DNA from: Dryomyza anilis | Taxonomy: Eukaryota > Arthropoda > Insecta > Diptera > Dryomyzidae | Direction of reading: 5' to 3' | Assembly: GCA_951804985.1 (NCBI GenBank) | Contig: OX638133.1 | Location: 51,508,791 to 51,572,790, forward strand | DNA: 64,000 nucleotides | Shown here: positions 21,729-33,239 of the stretch, piece by piece | How positions within the stretch are numbered: the first letter of the stretch is position 1 | How the letters are laid out: the number at the start of each line of letters is the position of its first letter | The notes under the pieces: generated by a model | What the model saw: the letters and a program-made list of their open reading frames with translations, nothing else | What the model was told of the DNA's origin: nothing | Database searches by the model: none | Position numbers and translations under genes: made by a program

Positions 21729-22439
21729 AAAGAAACAATAAAATATATAAAATAAATATTTCTTTGTTAATATTGTTAAAAATAAAAAAAAGTTGAATAC
21801 TTTATTATGGCAGTAAAAATAAATATTTTTTTTTGCATTTATTATTAATATGTTTAAAAATAAGTTGAATTTTATATCTTTATAGCCTTACATTATGAAT
21901 TATAATTTTGGATTCTATTGTTAATATAAACATGCATCTTTAAAATTATTTGTTTTCATTCTATGCTAACGTGGTTGTAAGTTTGTGGTAATATACTAGG
22001 TATTCGTTTGGATAATGATAGTCATAGTTGGGTGGGCGAAGGTTGAAGCAAAAACATCATGCTCAGCCGAAACTTCTGATAACAGATAGTTTATTATGTT
22101 GGTTTTTCTCTCTCAATCTTCTCTCATCTGTCTTTTCTCATCTCTTTTTCTACTATTTTTATTTTTCTTATACATATTGAACATGTTTCCCAATTCCCTA
22201 CACGCAAATTAAAATTATTTTCTCTGTAGCTAAAGAAATGCAACAGATGATAGGTTGCAAAAACCCCTCCCACTAGCCGACGAGTAAGAGCCGGAACGAC
22301 TGCGTGCCTCAGTTGCCTATTATTTGATTACAATTTTAATTTATCTGTGAATATAGAACGTTGTATGCTACAAACAACTATTATCCACGAGTGACATATG
22401 TTTTAAATCCAAATATTATTTTAAAATTGCGAATACTGT
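21729..22439. other. AT-rich intronic stretch without recognisable gene
   Basis: No coding or ordered repeat signal was identified between the palindrome and the BEL/Pao relic. Confidence 0.45.
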
Positions 22440-23460
22440 GCCTTTAATTCTGGGTTGCGTTGCAACCATTCTTCGATTTCCCTTAAACGATACATCACTT
22501 GCTGATAGAGTCCCCAAGCTTAGATGGACTGATTTTTATAGGTAGATGAACAGCGTACCCGCCTGTACTCAAACGACTATGGGTTTCAGTGAAATGTTCT
22601 TCACAATCTAATTCCTCCTTTGTAATTTTGTAGTTCGACTCGAAGCAATTTTCCACCTCCCAAAAACACTTGACTAAGTCATTAAATGCATAATCAGCAT
22701 CAGCCTTTGATTAAGAATTTTCAGCGACGACGAGAAAAGAGCGCTATATTGTTGAAGTCTTACTGTTTCCAGAAACTATATACCCGAGCTTAGTCTTTTG
22801 CAACAGCGGCAAGTCAGGCCCCAATCGAATTTGACCAACGCACATCAACTCGAAGAAAATGGAGAGGCGAAATCCGATACAGGCGCAGGAGAGATTGGAA
22901 AATGCAGCAAAAAGGGGCAACTTGAACTTGCAATGCCTACAAGGTTCACATTTGCAAACTCTTATCGAATGACCATTCCTAAGACTCTTTATACAAAGAC
23001 TGAGCCTTTTCACTTCATTAAACCTTAGCGAAGCCGTTAGGGTGAGAAATCTTTGGCACATTTCAATTGTATGTTCATGGTAAGTACAGAATTTACAACA
23101 CTGGACAGGCTTGTTGGATGCTGCCACATATGCATTGCGTCTATTATTTATATTATAATTTCGCTGACCTAGGTACAAGGTTTAGTTACCATAGCATTTT
23201 GTACACCCTTCTGTGTTAGACATCTTTTTTTCCAAAAATGAAGACATCGCATACCAGGTTGGAATTTCATTGCTTGCTGCGACCTCCTCCCATTTTGTGC
23301 GTGACGCGATATCCAATTTCTGCTCTCACCGATTTGTTCTTTGTTGCCCAGCGAAAGTAGCTCGCATGTGTGCATTAAGTTTATTGCTTACTACGTTTAC
23401 TACCGAGCCTGCATCCACGCTGTCCAACTCAACAATCTGCCTGATGTGTGCTTGAAAATT
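22440..23460 (-). pseudogene. BEL/Pao retrotransposon gag-nucleocapsid to protease/RT-linker fragment
   Basis: Minus-strand relic. The nucleocapsid knuckle CKFCTYHEHTIEMC fits CX2CX4HX4C. The second knuckle reads LCIKSLRNGHSIRVC, with its second cysteine replaced by serine, followed by CEPCRHC. The frame then jumps to the end of the protease domain (CVGQIRLGPDLPLLQKTKLG, then YIVSGN), so most of the protease is deleted. Downstream, in another frame and after stops, come FWEVENCFES, LDCEEHFTETHSRLS and GGYAVHLP, typical of the BEL/Pao region between protease and RT. It is inactive. It differs in content from the relic at 4440-5387, so the two need not be one element. Confidence 0.85.
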
Positions 23461-23539
23461 TAAATGTTTTTTTAAATTTTATGTTTGGCTCATTACGCTT
23501 CTTTTAAAAACACATGGTAGGGTTGCCATACTAATTTTT

Positions 23540-24176
23540 GCAATACCGACGACAAAAAAGTATGTGTGTGAAGCAACGACGAAAATATATTGTTTTTGCA
23601 ATACCGACGACAAATATTTATGAGTGTGAAGCAACGACGATTTTTTTAGAAATTCATATTTAGCCTGCGGCGCTTCAGTTTCACATAAATTCTAAAAATA
23701 TCATAATAAAATTATATCATTGTTTTTTTTTTACAAAAAATGTATTTAAAAAATATCAATAACAAACAAATTTAACAAAATAATTAAATTTGATAAAAAA
23801 AAAAATTCAAAAATATAAAATCGGACATAACCGCCAATGGGGGTTATGGTCGAATTCATAGTTGGACACAAACTCCAAATTCGAAAAATTGGGGGTTATG
23901 TCCGAAACACCGACGGACATAACCCCCAAATTCGAATTGGGGGTTATGTCCGTTGGGGGTTATATCACGGCACCGACGACGAATGTATTTAAAAATATCA
24001 ATAACAAACAAATTTAACAAAATAAACAAATTTGATATAAAAAAAAATTCATAAATATAAAATCGGACATAACCGTCAATGGGGGTTATGGCCGAATTCA
24101 TAGTTGGACATAAACCCCAAATTCGAAATTCGAAAAATTGGGGGTTATGTCCGTTGGGGGTTATAACACGGCACCG
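23540..24176. repeat. Tandem and inverted short repeats, CCGACGAC and GGGGTTATGTCCG motifs
   Basis: Two diverged units of about 240 bp (23742-23975 and 23989-24176) share AATATCAATAACAAACAAATT, then TCGGACATAACC...GGGGGTTATG. Within each, CGGACATAACCCC and GGGGTTATGTCCG recur in both orientations, so hairpins are possible. Just upstream, AATACCGACGACAAA with GTGTGAAGCAACGACGA occurs twice (about 23540-23580 and 23599-23640). A related stretch continues after the RTE insertion at 27496-27540, so the RTE landed in this repeat. Confidence 0.7.
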
Positions 24177-24332
24177 ACGATGAATGGTGAGTGCACGCGC
24201 CTCTCCTAATTTCTAGTCTCACCTTCGCGTTGGTGAACCCCGTTAACCCGAGTATCCAGCTGAAGATCGGGTTTCAACCCCGGTGAGAGGTCTGGTCGAG
24301 GACAATCGAGACAGGGATATTGGCCCTCCAAA

Positions 24333-25070
24333 ATGGGGGTTGTGCGTTGGGCTTGTGACCCGCCATATAAAAAAGCTGATTCAACGAAAACAGAAAAATT
24401 GCCTGGGATATCGACCCGAAAACACTATGACAACCTACGCAAACGTATAAAGGACCATGATTTACGGATATGCACCTGGAATGTCCGAACCCTTTATAGG
24501 GAAGGTGCGACAGGACAGGGCTGCTCTAAACAGGCATCCTGTGACATTAACTACAGCTGCCATGCGGAATTTGGTTGTGGATTTGTAGTCGGCAAGAGAC
24601 TCCGCCACCTTGTCTCTAGGTTCACACCCGTGAACGAACGACTAGCAACAATCCGCATCAAGGCTAAATACTTCTATATCAGCCTAATTTGTGCGCACGC
24701 TCCGACGAATGAGAAGGACGATGAAACTAAAGAGACTTTCTATGAGCGCCTCGACGAAGCCTATGAGCGCTGCCCTCGTCACGACATCAAAATTGTGATT
24801 GGCAACTTTAATGCCAAGGTGGGCCATGAGGGTATCTTTGGTTCAACGGTTGGTCAATTTAGCCTCCACGACAACACCTCCGACAATGGAATGAGGCTGA
24901 TCGACTTCGCCGCAGCACGAAACATGGTAATTAGTGGTACTAGATTCAAGCATCTCAATATCCACAAGGCCACGTGGCGGTCACCAGATCAGAACACGCG
25001 CAACCAAATTGGTCATGTTGTGATTGACGGAAGGCACGCTTCTAGTGTGATGGATGTACGCTCGATCTGA
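24333..25070 (+). pseudogene. RTE endonuclease (copy B), catalytic residues lost
   Basis: Single open frame of 245 codons covering most of the endonuclease domain: LRICTWNVRTLYREGATGQG, then RLATIRIKAKYFYISLICAH, APTNEKDDE, VIGNFNAKVG, and NQIGHVVIDG. Compared with copy C (34320-35246), about 30 residues are deleted after REGA, including the AIQEMRW segment that holds the metal-binding glutamate. GDFN has become GNFN, and NQIDH has become NQIGH. Despite its length it therefore cannot cut DNA. A stop follows SSVMDVRSI, just before the SDH motif. Confidence 0.82.
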
Positions 25071-25816
25071 AATGCCAACATCGACTCGGATCACTTCCTT
25101 GTAGGAGCCAAGGTTCGCACACGCTTTTCCGCTGCGAAAACCGCACGGAAACCCACGCAAAGAAAGCTAGACGTCAGTAAGCTGCACACACAACAGACCG
25201 AACAAGCCTATACCGCTCGACTCTCACACCTGCTTGCACAAGGCACTCCTCCTCTCAATGATATATGCGCGCAGTGGACACACGTCTCTCGCGTACGGAT
25301 GCCGAAGAGGTGCTTGGATTCCAACGCCCACTACGGAACAAGTGGTATGACGAAGAGTGTCGCGCAGCCTCTGCAGAGAAAGACGCTGCATATAGAGCCA
25401 CCCTGCAGTCGGTAGTTACGCGAGCCGCGAAGGAACGATACAGAGAGAAGAGGATGGAAGGAGAGACATCTTTTTAGGCGCAAGAAAGGAGATTTAGAAA
25501 GACGCGAGTGTGAAGATATTGAGAAGCATGGCGACAAGAACGAGGCTCGAAAAATCTTTTAGAAGATAAGATGACTGACCGGAGGTTTAAAGACCGGACT
25601 CTCTTCCTGTCAGGACGATGACGGGAATCTAGTAACAGAAGTCCAGGGTACACTGAGGTTATGGAGAGAGCACTTCTCTCATCTTCTAGCAGGCGATTAT
25701 GACAACTACTCCGCTGATAGAGAAGACAGCTTAACAACCCCAGTTGCTGACGACGGCGTTGACATACCGCCACCTTATCGTGAAGAGGTCTGCACAGTCA
25801 TCATCAATCGGATGGT

Positions 25817-27470
25817 TTGCCTGCTGAGTTGTTTAAGACCGGAGGCGATGAGCTCATAACGAGCATGCACCAGCTCATCAGCAGAATATGGTCAGAAGAA
25901 AGCATTCCTAGCGAAAGAAATCTCAGTATACTCTACCTAATCCTTAAGAAGTGGGATCCTACGATACGCGCCAACTACCGTGGGATAAGTCTCCTCAACA
26001 TCACGTGTAAAGTTCTAACGAGCGTATTATGTGAAACACTGAAGCCCATCGTCAACAGACTGATTGGATCTTATCAGTGCGGCTTCAGACCTGGCAAATC
26101 CACCATAGAACCGATTTTCACATTGCGCCAAATTCTGGAAAAGCCCAAAGAGAGGCTACAAAGCTGCCTTCGACAGTCCGATAAGAAGATACGCCACCAT
26201 GTCTGAGTTCGGAACTTATAAGGCGAAACTTATAAGGCTTTGCAGGATGACCCTGAGCGACACACGTTGCTCAGTGAGAATTGGGAACAACCTCACCGAT
26301 ACGTTTAATACCGAACGAGGTTTCACACAAGGCGATTCCCTATCGTGTGACTTCTTCAACATAATAATGGAAAAGATTGTAAGAGCTGCACAACTTCATC
26401 ACAATGGCTGTTGACGATGGGCTTCAGTGTTTCACATAATACGCTCGTTAGAACTTTACACGTGATGTTGAGGAGACTTATCCCACGGTAGTTGGCGCGT
26501 ATCGTAGGATCCCACTTCTTAAGGATTAGGTAGAGTATACTGAGATTTCTTTCGCTAGGAATGCTTTCTTCTGACCATATTCTGCTGATGAGCTGGTGCA
26601 TGCTCGTTATGAGCTCATCGCCTCCGGTCTTAAACATTTTCACATTGCGCCAAATTCTGGAAAAGCCCAAAGAGAGGCTACAAAGCTGCCTTCGACAGTC
26701 CGATAAGAAGATACGCCACCATGTCTGAGTTCGGAACTTATAAGGCGAAACTTATAAGGCTTTGCAGGATGACCCTGAGCGACACACGTTGCTCAGTGAG
26801 AATTGGGAACAACCTCACCGATACGTTTAATACCGAACGAGGTTTCACACAAGGCGATTCCCTATCGTGTGACTTCTTCAACATAATAATGGAGAAGATT
26901 GTAAGAGCTGCACAACTTCATCACAATGGCACTATCTTCAACAAGAGTTCGATGCTGCTCGGGTACGCTGATGATATCGACATCATTGGGCAGAGCGTAC
27001 GAGCAGTCAGTGCAGCGTTCTCCAGTTTAGAGATGGAATCGCGTCGAATGGGTCTTACGGTGAACGAGGATAAGACGAAATACCTAGTGTCAACAAACCA
27101 GTCCTCCTATATGGTGCTGAGGCATGGACGCTTGCCAACACCGATGAGCGAGCTTTAGGAGCGTTCGAGAGAAAGATTCTTCTGAAAATCTATGGCCTGG
27201 AAAACGAGTACAGAATCAGATGGAACGACGAGCTGTATGAGCTCTACGCCGACATTGACATAGTCAGGCGCATTGAGAACACCAAAAAAGGTGTTCAATT
27301 CTGTACCCAGTGATGGTCAACGTAGGAGAGGGCGTCCAAATCTCCGGTGGAGGGACCAAGTGCGAGACAACCTGACAACACTTGGAGTGCTAAACTGGCG
27401 CCAGCGCGCACAATGCAAAAGCGACTGGCGAGGGGTGATTGCTGCGGGCGAACCCCATCATGGGTTGTAA
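25817..27470 (+). pseudogene. RTE reverse transcriptase (copy B), scrambled by inversion and duplication
   Basis: RT pieces in order: fingers with ANYRGISLLNITCKVLTSVL and GSYQCGFRPGKSTIEP (25817-26206). A frame break removes motif A, the first catalytic Asp. Then motif B, GFTQGDSLSCDFFNIIMEKI, appears twice (26199-26414 and 26721-27158). Motif C, LLGYADDIDIIGQ, is only in the second copy. Between them the fingers region is present again on the minus strand (26408-26635). The 3' end encodes a diverged QRRRGRPNLRWRDQV tail. The upstream linker at 25265-25477 (QRPLRNKWYDEECRAA) is frameshifted from it. Confidence 0.82.
26114..26930 (+). repeat. Direct 295-bp repeat flanking a 228-bp inverted segment
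   Basis: 26114-26408 and 26636-26930 are identical in the sequence shown except for one A/G difference (GGAAAAG against GGAGAAG). The intervening 26408-26635 is the reverse complement of 25831-26058 without visible differences. The junction bases are clean, with no target duplication or foreign sequence. Confidence 0.92.
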
Positions 27471-27508
27471 TGGCCAAATAAGTAAGTAAGTAAGTACCGA
27501 CGACGAAT

Positions 27509-28429
27509 ATTTATGTGCGTGAAGCTACAACGAAAATATATATATATATTTCTTATTAGAACGTGATTCGAAAATCTCGTCGGGGTAACCATGTTGACAC
27601 CCTAAGCTTTTTAGCGTTTTAGCTTCGACGATTTTAAATAAACCAAACTATTTTGCTTCGGTTTAATAGCTAACAATTTTATTTATTGCAATATTTGCGA
27701 CGCTCCACGGAGTACGTCGCACGACGACGAATTTTATCCGACTGACTCCGGAGTGAGTCGTCGACGGCTGACTCCGGAATAATAGTATTTATAATTTTAA
27801 TGTATAATGTATAAGTATAAAGAAAAACAAACTGTCTTAAAGGGTTGCCAATATATAAGTTAAAATTTAAGGTTCCCTGAACAGTATTGTTTAATAGATT
27901 TGGTGCTTTAAATTTGAAAAAATATGTATAAATATTGCAAAAGTTGTGTTAATCAATTGAACACAACTTAAGCAATAGTGAAGAAAAAAAAAACACTGAA
28001 GACTCATTTAAAAGATAATAAAATTGCCAAACTTTTGATTTTATGAATTCAAAAGGATATATCATCAAAAGCAATAGCGAAAGACGACTTTAAAATTAAA
28101 ATCAGCTTTTTGACATTTTATTATTTATGAAAATTGTCAAAAAAATAAACTTTAATTTTAAACCTGACTTTAAATTGTCTTTGAATTTGAAATGAAAATG
28201 CATATCAAATTTTTATAACAAAAAAGTGTAACGAAATTATTATTACAAACTCAAATGCGAATATTATGGTCAAAGCAAATAATGCAAAAAAAAATACCGT
28301 AAATTCAAAAATTCTCTGATTTATGGCAAACAAAAAAATTAAGTTTTATCAAGTTCAGTAATCGATCATGCCATCAACAAAAATATAGAAAAAGTGGAAA
28401 GTTACATTTTGGTGCGCTAACCGTTCTAC
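27509..28429. other. Intronic stretch, CG-containing repeat remains then AT-rich sequence
   Basis: About 27509-27790 continues the GACGACGAAT repeat context with CGTCGCACGACGACGAA and two GACTCCGGA(G/A) motifs. After this the sequence is AT-rich with no gene recognised. Confidence 0.45.
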
Positions 28430-28880
28430 ATTGCATGCAATTATAGCATGTGCATCCCGGGAAACTGCTGGAAATATTACAATTCGGTTTCAAGAGACCA
28501 TCTTCTTAAATAGTAAACGTGAATCAGGTCGAAAATCAGGATTTATGAATCGTAAATTTGCGGCGAAAGTAAAGTGTTAGATTTAAGCGCAACAATCAAT
28601 AAGAGATGTGTCAAAAAAATTTAATATAATTCACATTTTCAAAAAGTAAAGATGAGATTTAAACTCAGATCATTTAAAGTTCCAAATGAAATCGAAGAAA
28701 TAGATTAAAGATCAAAATAAACGAGCGAGAGTCTGTTGAAACCCGTATAGAACAATATGATACAATTTATTCAAAAGAATGTAACCCTCCAAACTGCCCT
28801 GAGCTAAGTCCAGATTTAACAAAAGCTATAAAGCTAGCAAACTTTAAGAAAATACAGGCATTTCTCATGTGTGCAGCCAA
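28430..28880 (+). pseudogene. Tc1/mariner transposase relic, second family
   Basis: Heavily decayed plus-strand transposase. Readable pieces, in several frames, are ITIRFQETIFLNSKRESGRK then SGFMNRKFAAKV (paired-type DNA-binding region), SIRDVSKKFNIIHIF, and RFKLRSFKVPNEIEE. The frame then jumps to the C-terminus, ECNPPNCPELSPDLTKAI. The whole central catalytic region is deleted, which leaves only the DNA-binding part and the PPNCPEL motif. It is clearly different from the element at 2563-3801. No TIRs were located. Confidence 0.7.
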
Positions 28881-29274
28881 AAGTTGAGTTTTGTCGTACG
28901 GTGTAGCAATAGTTCAACAGTTTCAGAAGTTATGTATGTGTTATGCATAATGTTATGTATAATGTTGTACAATGTTGAACATTTTGTATTTTTTTTTTTT
29001 CATTTCCATTTTTTTTTTTTTGAAGAGATATTATAAATATATATTTTGAATGTATATTTTGTTAAAAAATATAATAATAAATAAAAGAAAAGGAATTCGT
29101 TGGAATTTATGACCCTTTTTTGAAGAATTTATTTTTGTTTCATTTTACGTTCTTAGAGAGATATCACATATATTTTTTAAATATATTTTATGTTAAAAAA
29201 TATAATAATAAATTTACAAACAAAAATATTCTTGAACTATGTAAAAAAATTGCTAAAATAAACCTCCGTTTAAT
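28881..29274. other. AT-rich intronic stretch without recognisable gene
   Basis: Homopolymer-rich DNA after the mariner relic; nothing recognised. Confidence 0.45.
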
Positions 29275-29400
29275 CTTCAGGCTGACGTCGTTGTTGCTGT
29301 TGATGCTGCATCTCACATAGACTCAGATAATCCTTCACAAGGTCGAACTTGTGGGTGTCAAAATTCGTTTCTGTCAAAGACTCACGTACTCTTTTTTGCT
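29275..29400 (-). pseudogene. Short RTE reverse-transcriptase fragment
   Basis: On the minus strand the residues ESLTETNFDTHKFDLVKDYL followed by SLCEM align with ESVRLGQKADFDTHKFNIVK of copy C (36708-36790), the segment just after the RT core. About 40 residues are preserved, then the similarity stops in a CAG/CAA-rich run. Probably the stump of a fourth RTE insertion. Confidence 0.55.
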
Positions 29401-29489
29401 CATTGACGCAAGGAACTTCGTCTTGTTCTCGTTCACCCATGTAGGAAAAAACGATCGGCCCATGGCTGGCACAGACATACGCCAATAGT

Positions 29490-29665
29490 AGTCAACTCTG
29501 GGCCAAGTAAGAAATCAAGAGTTGCCCCATATCTGGTAAAACCTTGCGATGATAACCAGGGCACAATACTGAACACAATATATTGGCCAGTATTGGGATC
29601 GAAGGTTTGGCACAATGCCAGAAAACAGTATTGGCAAAAAATTGGACCAATACTGATGAACTAAA
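29490..29665. repeat. Segment with repeated CCAGTATTGG-like motifs
   Basis: CCAGTATTGGGATCG, CAGTATTGGCAAAAAATTGG and CCAATACTG recur within about 100 bases in both orientations, so a hairpin is possible. No family was recognised. Confidence 0.35.
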
Positions 29666-29794
29666 ATGAATGTCAAAAATACCAAAAAAAATATTTTTTT
29701 CCTTTTCTTCCATTTTTCCTATTCGTTTTATTTAATTATTTCTTATTTATTTCATGCAATTTTCAATTTTATAATTGTAGAAAAAAATTATAGT

Positions 29795-29880
29795 TCAGTT
29801 CTCACAAGCTGGAATCGAACTTCTGCATCCGGCGTTGAAGTCCACTGCTCTTCACGTTAGGCTCTGCATCTATACTATCT
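29795..29880 (-). repeat. tRNA-like relic (tRNA-derived SINE head or tRNA pseudogene)
   Basis: Read on the minus strand, a near-consensus B box AGTTCGATTCC is preceded at tRNA-like spacing by GAAGAGCAGTGGACTTCAAC, which resembles an A box followed by an anticodon arm. The acceptor stem cannot be closed from the sequence and the A box is weak. It differs from the SINE at 56862-57169. Confidence 0.45.
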
Positions 29881-30970
29881 TGTCTGAGATTTTTTCTTCA
29901 AAAACAAAATATATGAAATTTTTAATATTGTTATGAAAATTCAGTATACGGAAAACTGTTCTACAAGATCGTATCTCTGGATTGTGTACAAAATGAAAAC
30001 ATTCTTATGTTTGGTTTAAATTTTAACTGACAATTTTTTAATTTGACATTGTTCAAGAAAAAATATAATTAAATAAATTATTTATAATGTATATATATCA
30101 GTGTGACAAAAAATAGTCACGCGATTTTTGTTCGCAAAAAAAAAAATTTTAAAAAGTCGCTCGCACCCCTAGTGATCTTGAAAAATCAAACGCCGGTACT
30201 TACAAGTAAATATGGGTACACGATTACGAATCTGTCCGATTACAAATCTGTTAATCCTAGCGGCCATTAGACCATCATTTCAATAGTATGTATATGTGTT
30301 ATGAGCCACTGGTATGTAATAATTGAAGTATATATGCATGTGTGATCTTACCATTCTTATGTTTAATCTTTTTTATTTTTGTTTTTATTTTTTTTCTTTT
30401 TTTTATTTGACCTATTTGGACGACAACTTATATGGTATGACATTTGCTCTGTAGTAGAAATATTATGTGCAACTGACATTAGAAGAAAATTTGTTTTATA
30501 TGGCGAAAAACCAAAATTACGCCTACGGCGCTATGCCTCAAAACTCAACAGTATCTTCATATAAAAAAGACAAAATTTGTTTTATGAACTCAAAAATTTC
30601 TTCATATAAAAATTTCCAATACTAAATCAAAAATTTCATCATAAAAGAAACGGTTATTACCTTTTCAATTTGAATTCCTTTCATTAATTACATGCTGCAA
30701 AAAAAATATCTATCACAAACATAATTCTGCAGGCATAACATATATCTTGGAGCTTTATGCTAAATATTATTATAATAACAGCTAAACATATTTTTGTTTT
30801 CGTTCAAACATATTTATCTTTAGAATGAATAATTTTTGGCGTTACTGTAAACATATATATGTTTGAATTTATTTACATGTAAACATATTGATGTTTATAT
30901 TTCATATTAATGTAAAAAAGGTAAATTTAGTGATAAAATTTTTTTACACAATATTAATTTTTCCCTTTTT
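29881..30970. other. AT-rich intronic stretch
   Basis: No gene recognised. A faint second tRNA-like pattern (GATGGTCTAATGG read on the minus strand near 30260) was too weak to call. Confidence 0.4.
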
Positions 30971-31282
30971 ATACCCTACACTAAGAGTGAAATGGTATAT
31001 TCAGTTTGGTACACCGTTTGTAACACCCAGAAGGAAGCATCTCCGGTATGGAAAAGTATATATATTCTGGATCCTCCTGATTTAGCGATGTCCGTCTGTC
31101 TGTTGAAATCCCTACTACTTTTAAAATTGAAGAGCTATTTAATATAACTTAGATTACTAATATACCTACGCTGTATGTGCGAAAAAATTGGAGAGATCGG
31201 TCCATTGTGACCTATGATCCGACCACTTATGTTCGAATACCTCATATAAAATGTACATATAAAGATCAATTTTTATCTATAC
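30971..31282 (+). mobile_element. mini-me / Helitron-like element, partial
   Basis: Begins TATACCCTACACTAAGAG and includes the GGAAAAGTATATATATTC segment and a short GATGTCCGTCTGTCTGTTG. The remainder (AATTGAAGAGCTATTTAATA, CCTACGCTGTATGTGCG, GACCTATGATCCGACCAC) matches the minus-strand element at 62181-62820. The GTCY microsatellite is contracted here to three units, against tens of bases in the other two copies. It abuts the LOA ORF1 region. Confidence 0.72.
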
Positions 31283-32173
31283 GTGCTTAGGCGCGTGCTT
31301 AAGTGCGCAAAAAGGCTACAAAAGCTAAAGGCGACGCCGGAGCTTTCTCTTCCCCAGCTACCACAGCAAAACGCGATAGATCGGTGGAGGTTACTCCGAC
31401 TGAAGCCGGACCATCTGCTGCTGCTGTGGTGGCTGAATGCACCTGAAAAGCGCAATGGCAAGTAGTTTAAAACCTTAACTGCTACTGCGAAACCCTAGAA
31501 CTCGACAGTCTCCAGTGATATTGCTTTCACAAGCAAGAGCACTGGCGCTTCATGTTCCGGATCGGCTGCGGATGAACTACCTTCAACATCCACTGGCAGA
31601 GGTAGGCTAGCAGTATCATATCGTGATGCTGCTCGCAAAGCTCTTCCGGTTGCGATTATTGGAAAACTGGGAAAGGAGCAAAAGATGAATGATGCAGAAG
31701 TAAAACACTGCACCGATCATCTTTGGCGGCTAGTCAGCGGCGGTGTTAGTGCAAACTCAGAAAGCTATGAAACGAGTAATGGCATCATGAAGGTGCTATG
31801 CTCTTCTCAAGCCAATTTCGATTGGATTGCCACAGCCGTTGATAAAATCCCCCCTTTGAGCAAATCGCACTTCGCTATTTTCAGCGGAGACGAACCCAAA
31901 CGCAGGCGAGCAATTTGCTGGATACCTGGTTCTATCAGGAAAACAGCGGAAGTGCTTGCCTGCCTACGTGCTTTGAACAAGGGCATCGAAAAGAACGGAT
32001 GGAAAATCTGTAGTTATAAACTAGAGCTAGGTCCGGAGGACAAGGAGGGCTCAACCCTGGTTGTTGACTTAGACCAGAAGTCGTTAGACTTCATGTTGCA
32101 TACATTACCTCACATCACAACCATTCAAGAACCATGGGTGTATAATGCATACTATACGATGAGCAAGCCATAA
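31283..32173 (+). pseudogene. LOA-type LINE ORF1 (DUF4780-like) fragment
   Basis: ORF1-type protein of a LOA-group LINE. The longest open part (31685-32173, 162 codons) has RAICWIPGSIRKTAEVLACL, then RALNKGIEKNGWKICSYKLE and STLVVDLDQKSLDFML, a pattern I associate with the DUF4780 domain carried by fly LINEs of this group. Upstream, frames are broken but lysine- and alanine-rich coding sequence can be followed from about 31283. It lies in the same orientation as the RT fragments at 38051-39895, the proposed rest of the element. Confidence 0.68.
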
Positions 32174-33239
32174 GGCCTTGAAGCTATCTTATAGTACTAG
32201 TACTTGACTTCATCATGACCTCCAATCTGAACATTCACAACACTGCACTCTGGGACGGAAGTCAATACTAACTCGCCGTAAATACAGTTTTGCTCCAATC
32301 TTAAGGAAACTTTACACTAAGCATACATGTTCTATGAATAGATTTCAATTTGAAAATTATCAAGATTATCAAGAAATGGTAAAACGACTATAACTTTTGT
32401 TTGAAATGAGATGCTTTGTTTATAATTGGTATTTAGATACATACTGTAATTGAACATGATCGTTCTTAATATGGGCGTGATTGGCCAACTGCCACGCCTA
32501 CCATTCTTCTTAAACTATATAACTTGACCATCGTAAGAGATATTCTGATAATATTAGGTGCTATGGTACATATCACAATTTTTAACTACCATACCAAATA
32601 TGAGCCAGTTTTGTAAACTATAATGACAGAAAAGGCAAAACTAACAAAACTATTATAGTAACAAAATTTAGTTAAATTATTTTACAATGTTCGTACTATT
32701 CTCATCACTTAAACTCATTTTAAATGACGTGTGGCAAACTAATGCAGGCATGTTTAAGACCGTTAGAAAGATGACATTTCAGACATTGTGCCTGTAAAAA
32801 GATTTATAAGAGCATTTGGAAGCTTTTTTACCATGTCTACTTTTGTATAAAAATAAGTAATTTTTGTTTTATGTTTTTGACAGATAATCAGGATAATCAC
32901 GAATAGCCATTTGAAATTTTTGATACACAAGATGATAGTTCTCTTAATTCTCAATAATATAAAACTAACACTCTGCATGTGGAGTATATATTGAAAGAGT
33001 TATGAAAGTTTTAATGTAACCCAATTTTATTTCTTGAAAAGCACTTTTTTAATTTTTTCACTTTAAGCAAGTCTTCAGAAGGATTTTTTCACTAGGGTGT
33101 ATCATTTTTTGTTTGTTCTCTAGGTTCTCATAAATTGTTAATAAAATGACATATTTTTAAACTTTCTGCAGCAAACTTTAATTTCTGATTTTCGGCGAGC
33201 TAACCTAAATTTCTGTCCCATAGTGCACAGGTAATAAAC
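32174..33239. other. Non-coding insert between LOA ORF1 and its endonuclease remnant
   Basis: The endonuclease N-terminal part expected here is absent. The stretch contains TATGGGCGTGATTGG and GCCACGCC motifs, like the interior of mini-me/Helitron-like elements, then AT-rich sequence. Probably another inserted or recombined repeat. Confidence 0.45.

Larger units (their letters stand above)
24186..27495 (+). mobile_element. RTE-clade non-LTR retrotransposon, copy B, rearranged
   Basis: Plus-strand LINE flanked by ACCGACGA(T/C)GAAT at 24173-24185 and 27496-27508, a 13-bp target duplication with one mismatch. It ends in TAAG repeats. Its first about 150 bp differ from the leaders of copies A and C, so it belongs to a subfamily with another 5' end, or the 5' end was acquired separately. 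The coding part is frameshifted. A 228-bp inverted copy of 25831-26058 sits at 26408-26635, between two 295-bp direct copies of the following segment (26114-26408 and 26636-26930). Several catalytic residues are lost. Confidence 0.88.

Noticed and set aside
24230..24290. SINE head within the leader of RTE copy B
   Set aside because: GGTTTCAACCCCGG resembles a B box, but no A box or SINE body follows; it is simply part of the leader.
26356..26670. A separate minus-strand RT gene
   Set aside because: It is the inverted 228-bp duplicate within RTE copy B, flanked by direct-repeat sequence, not an independent element.
30175..30270. Second tRNA-like sequence on the minus strand
   Set aside because: Only GATGGTCTAATGG resembles an A box; there is no acceptable B box at the right distance.
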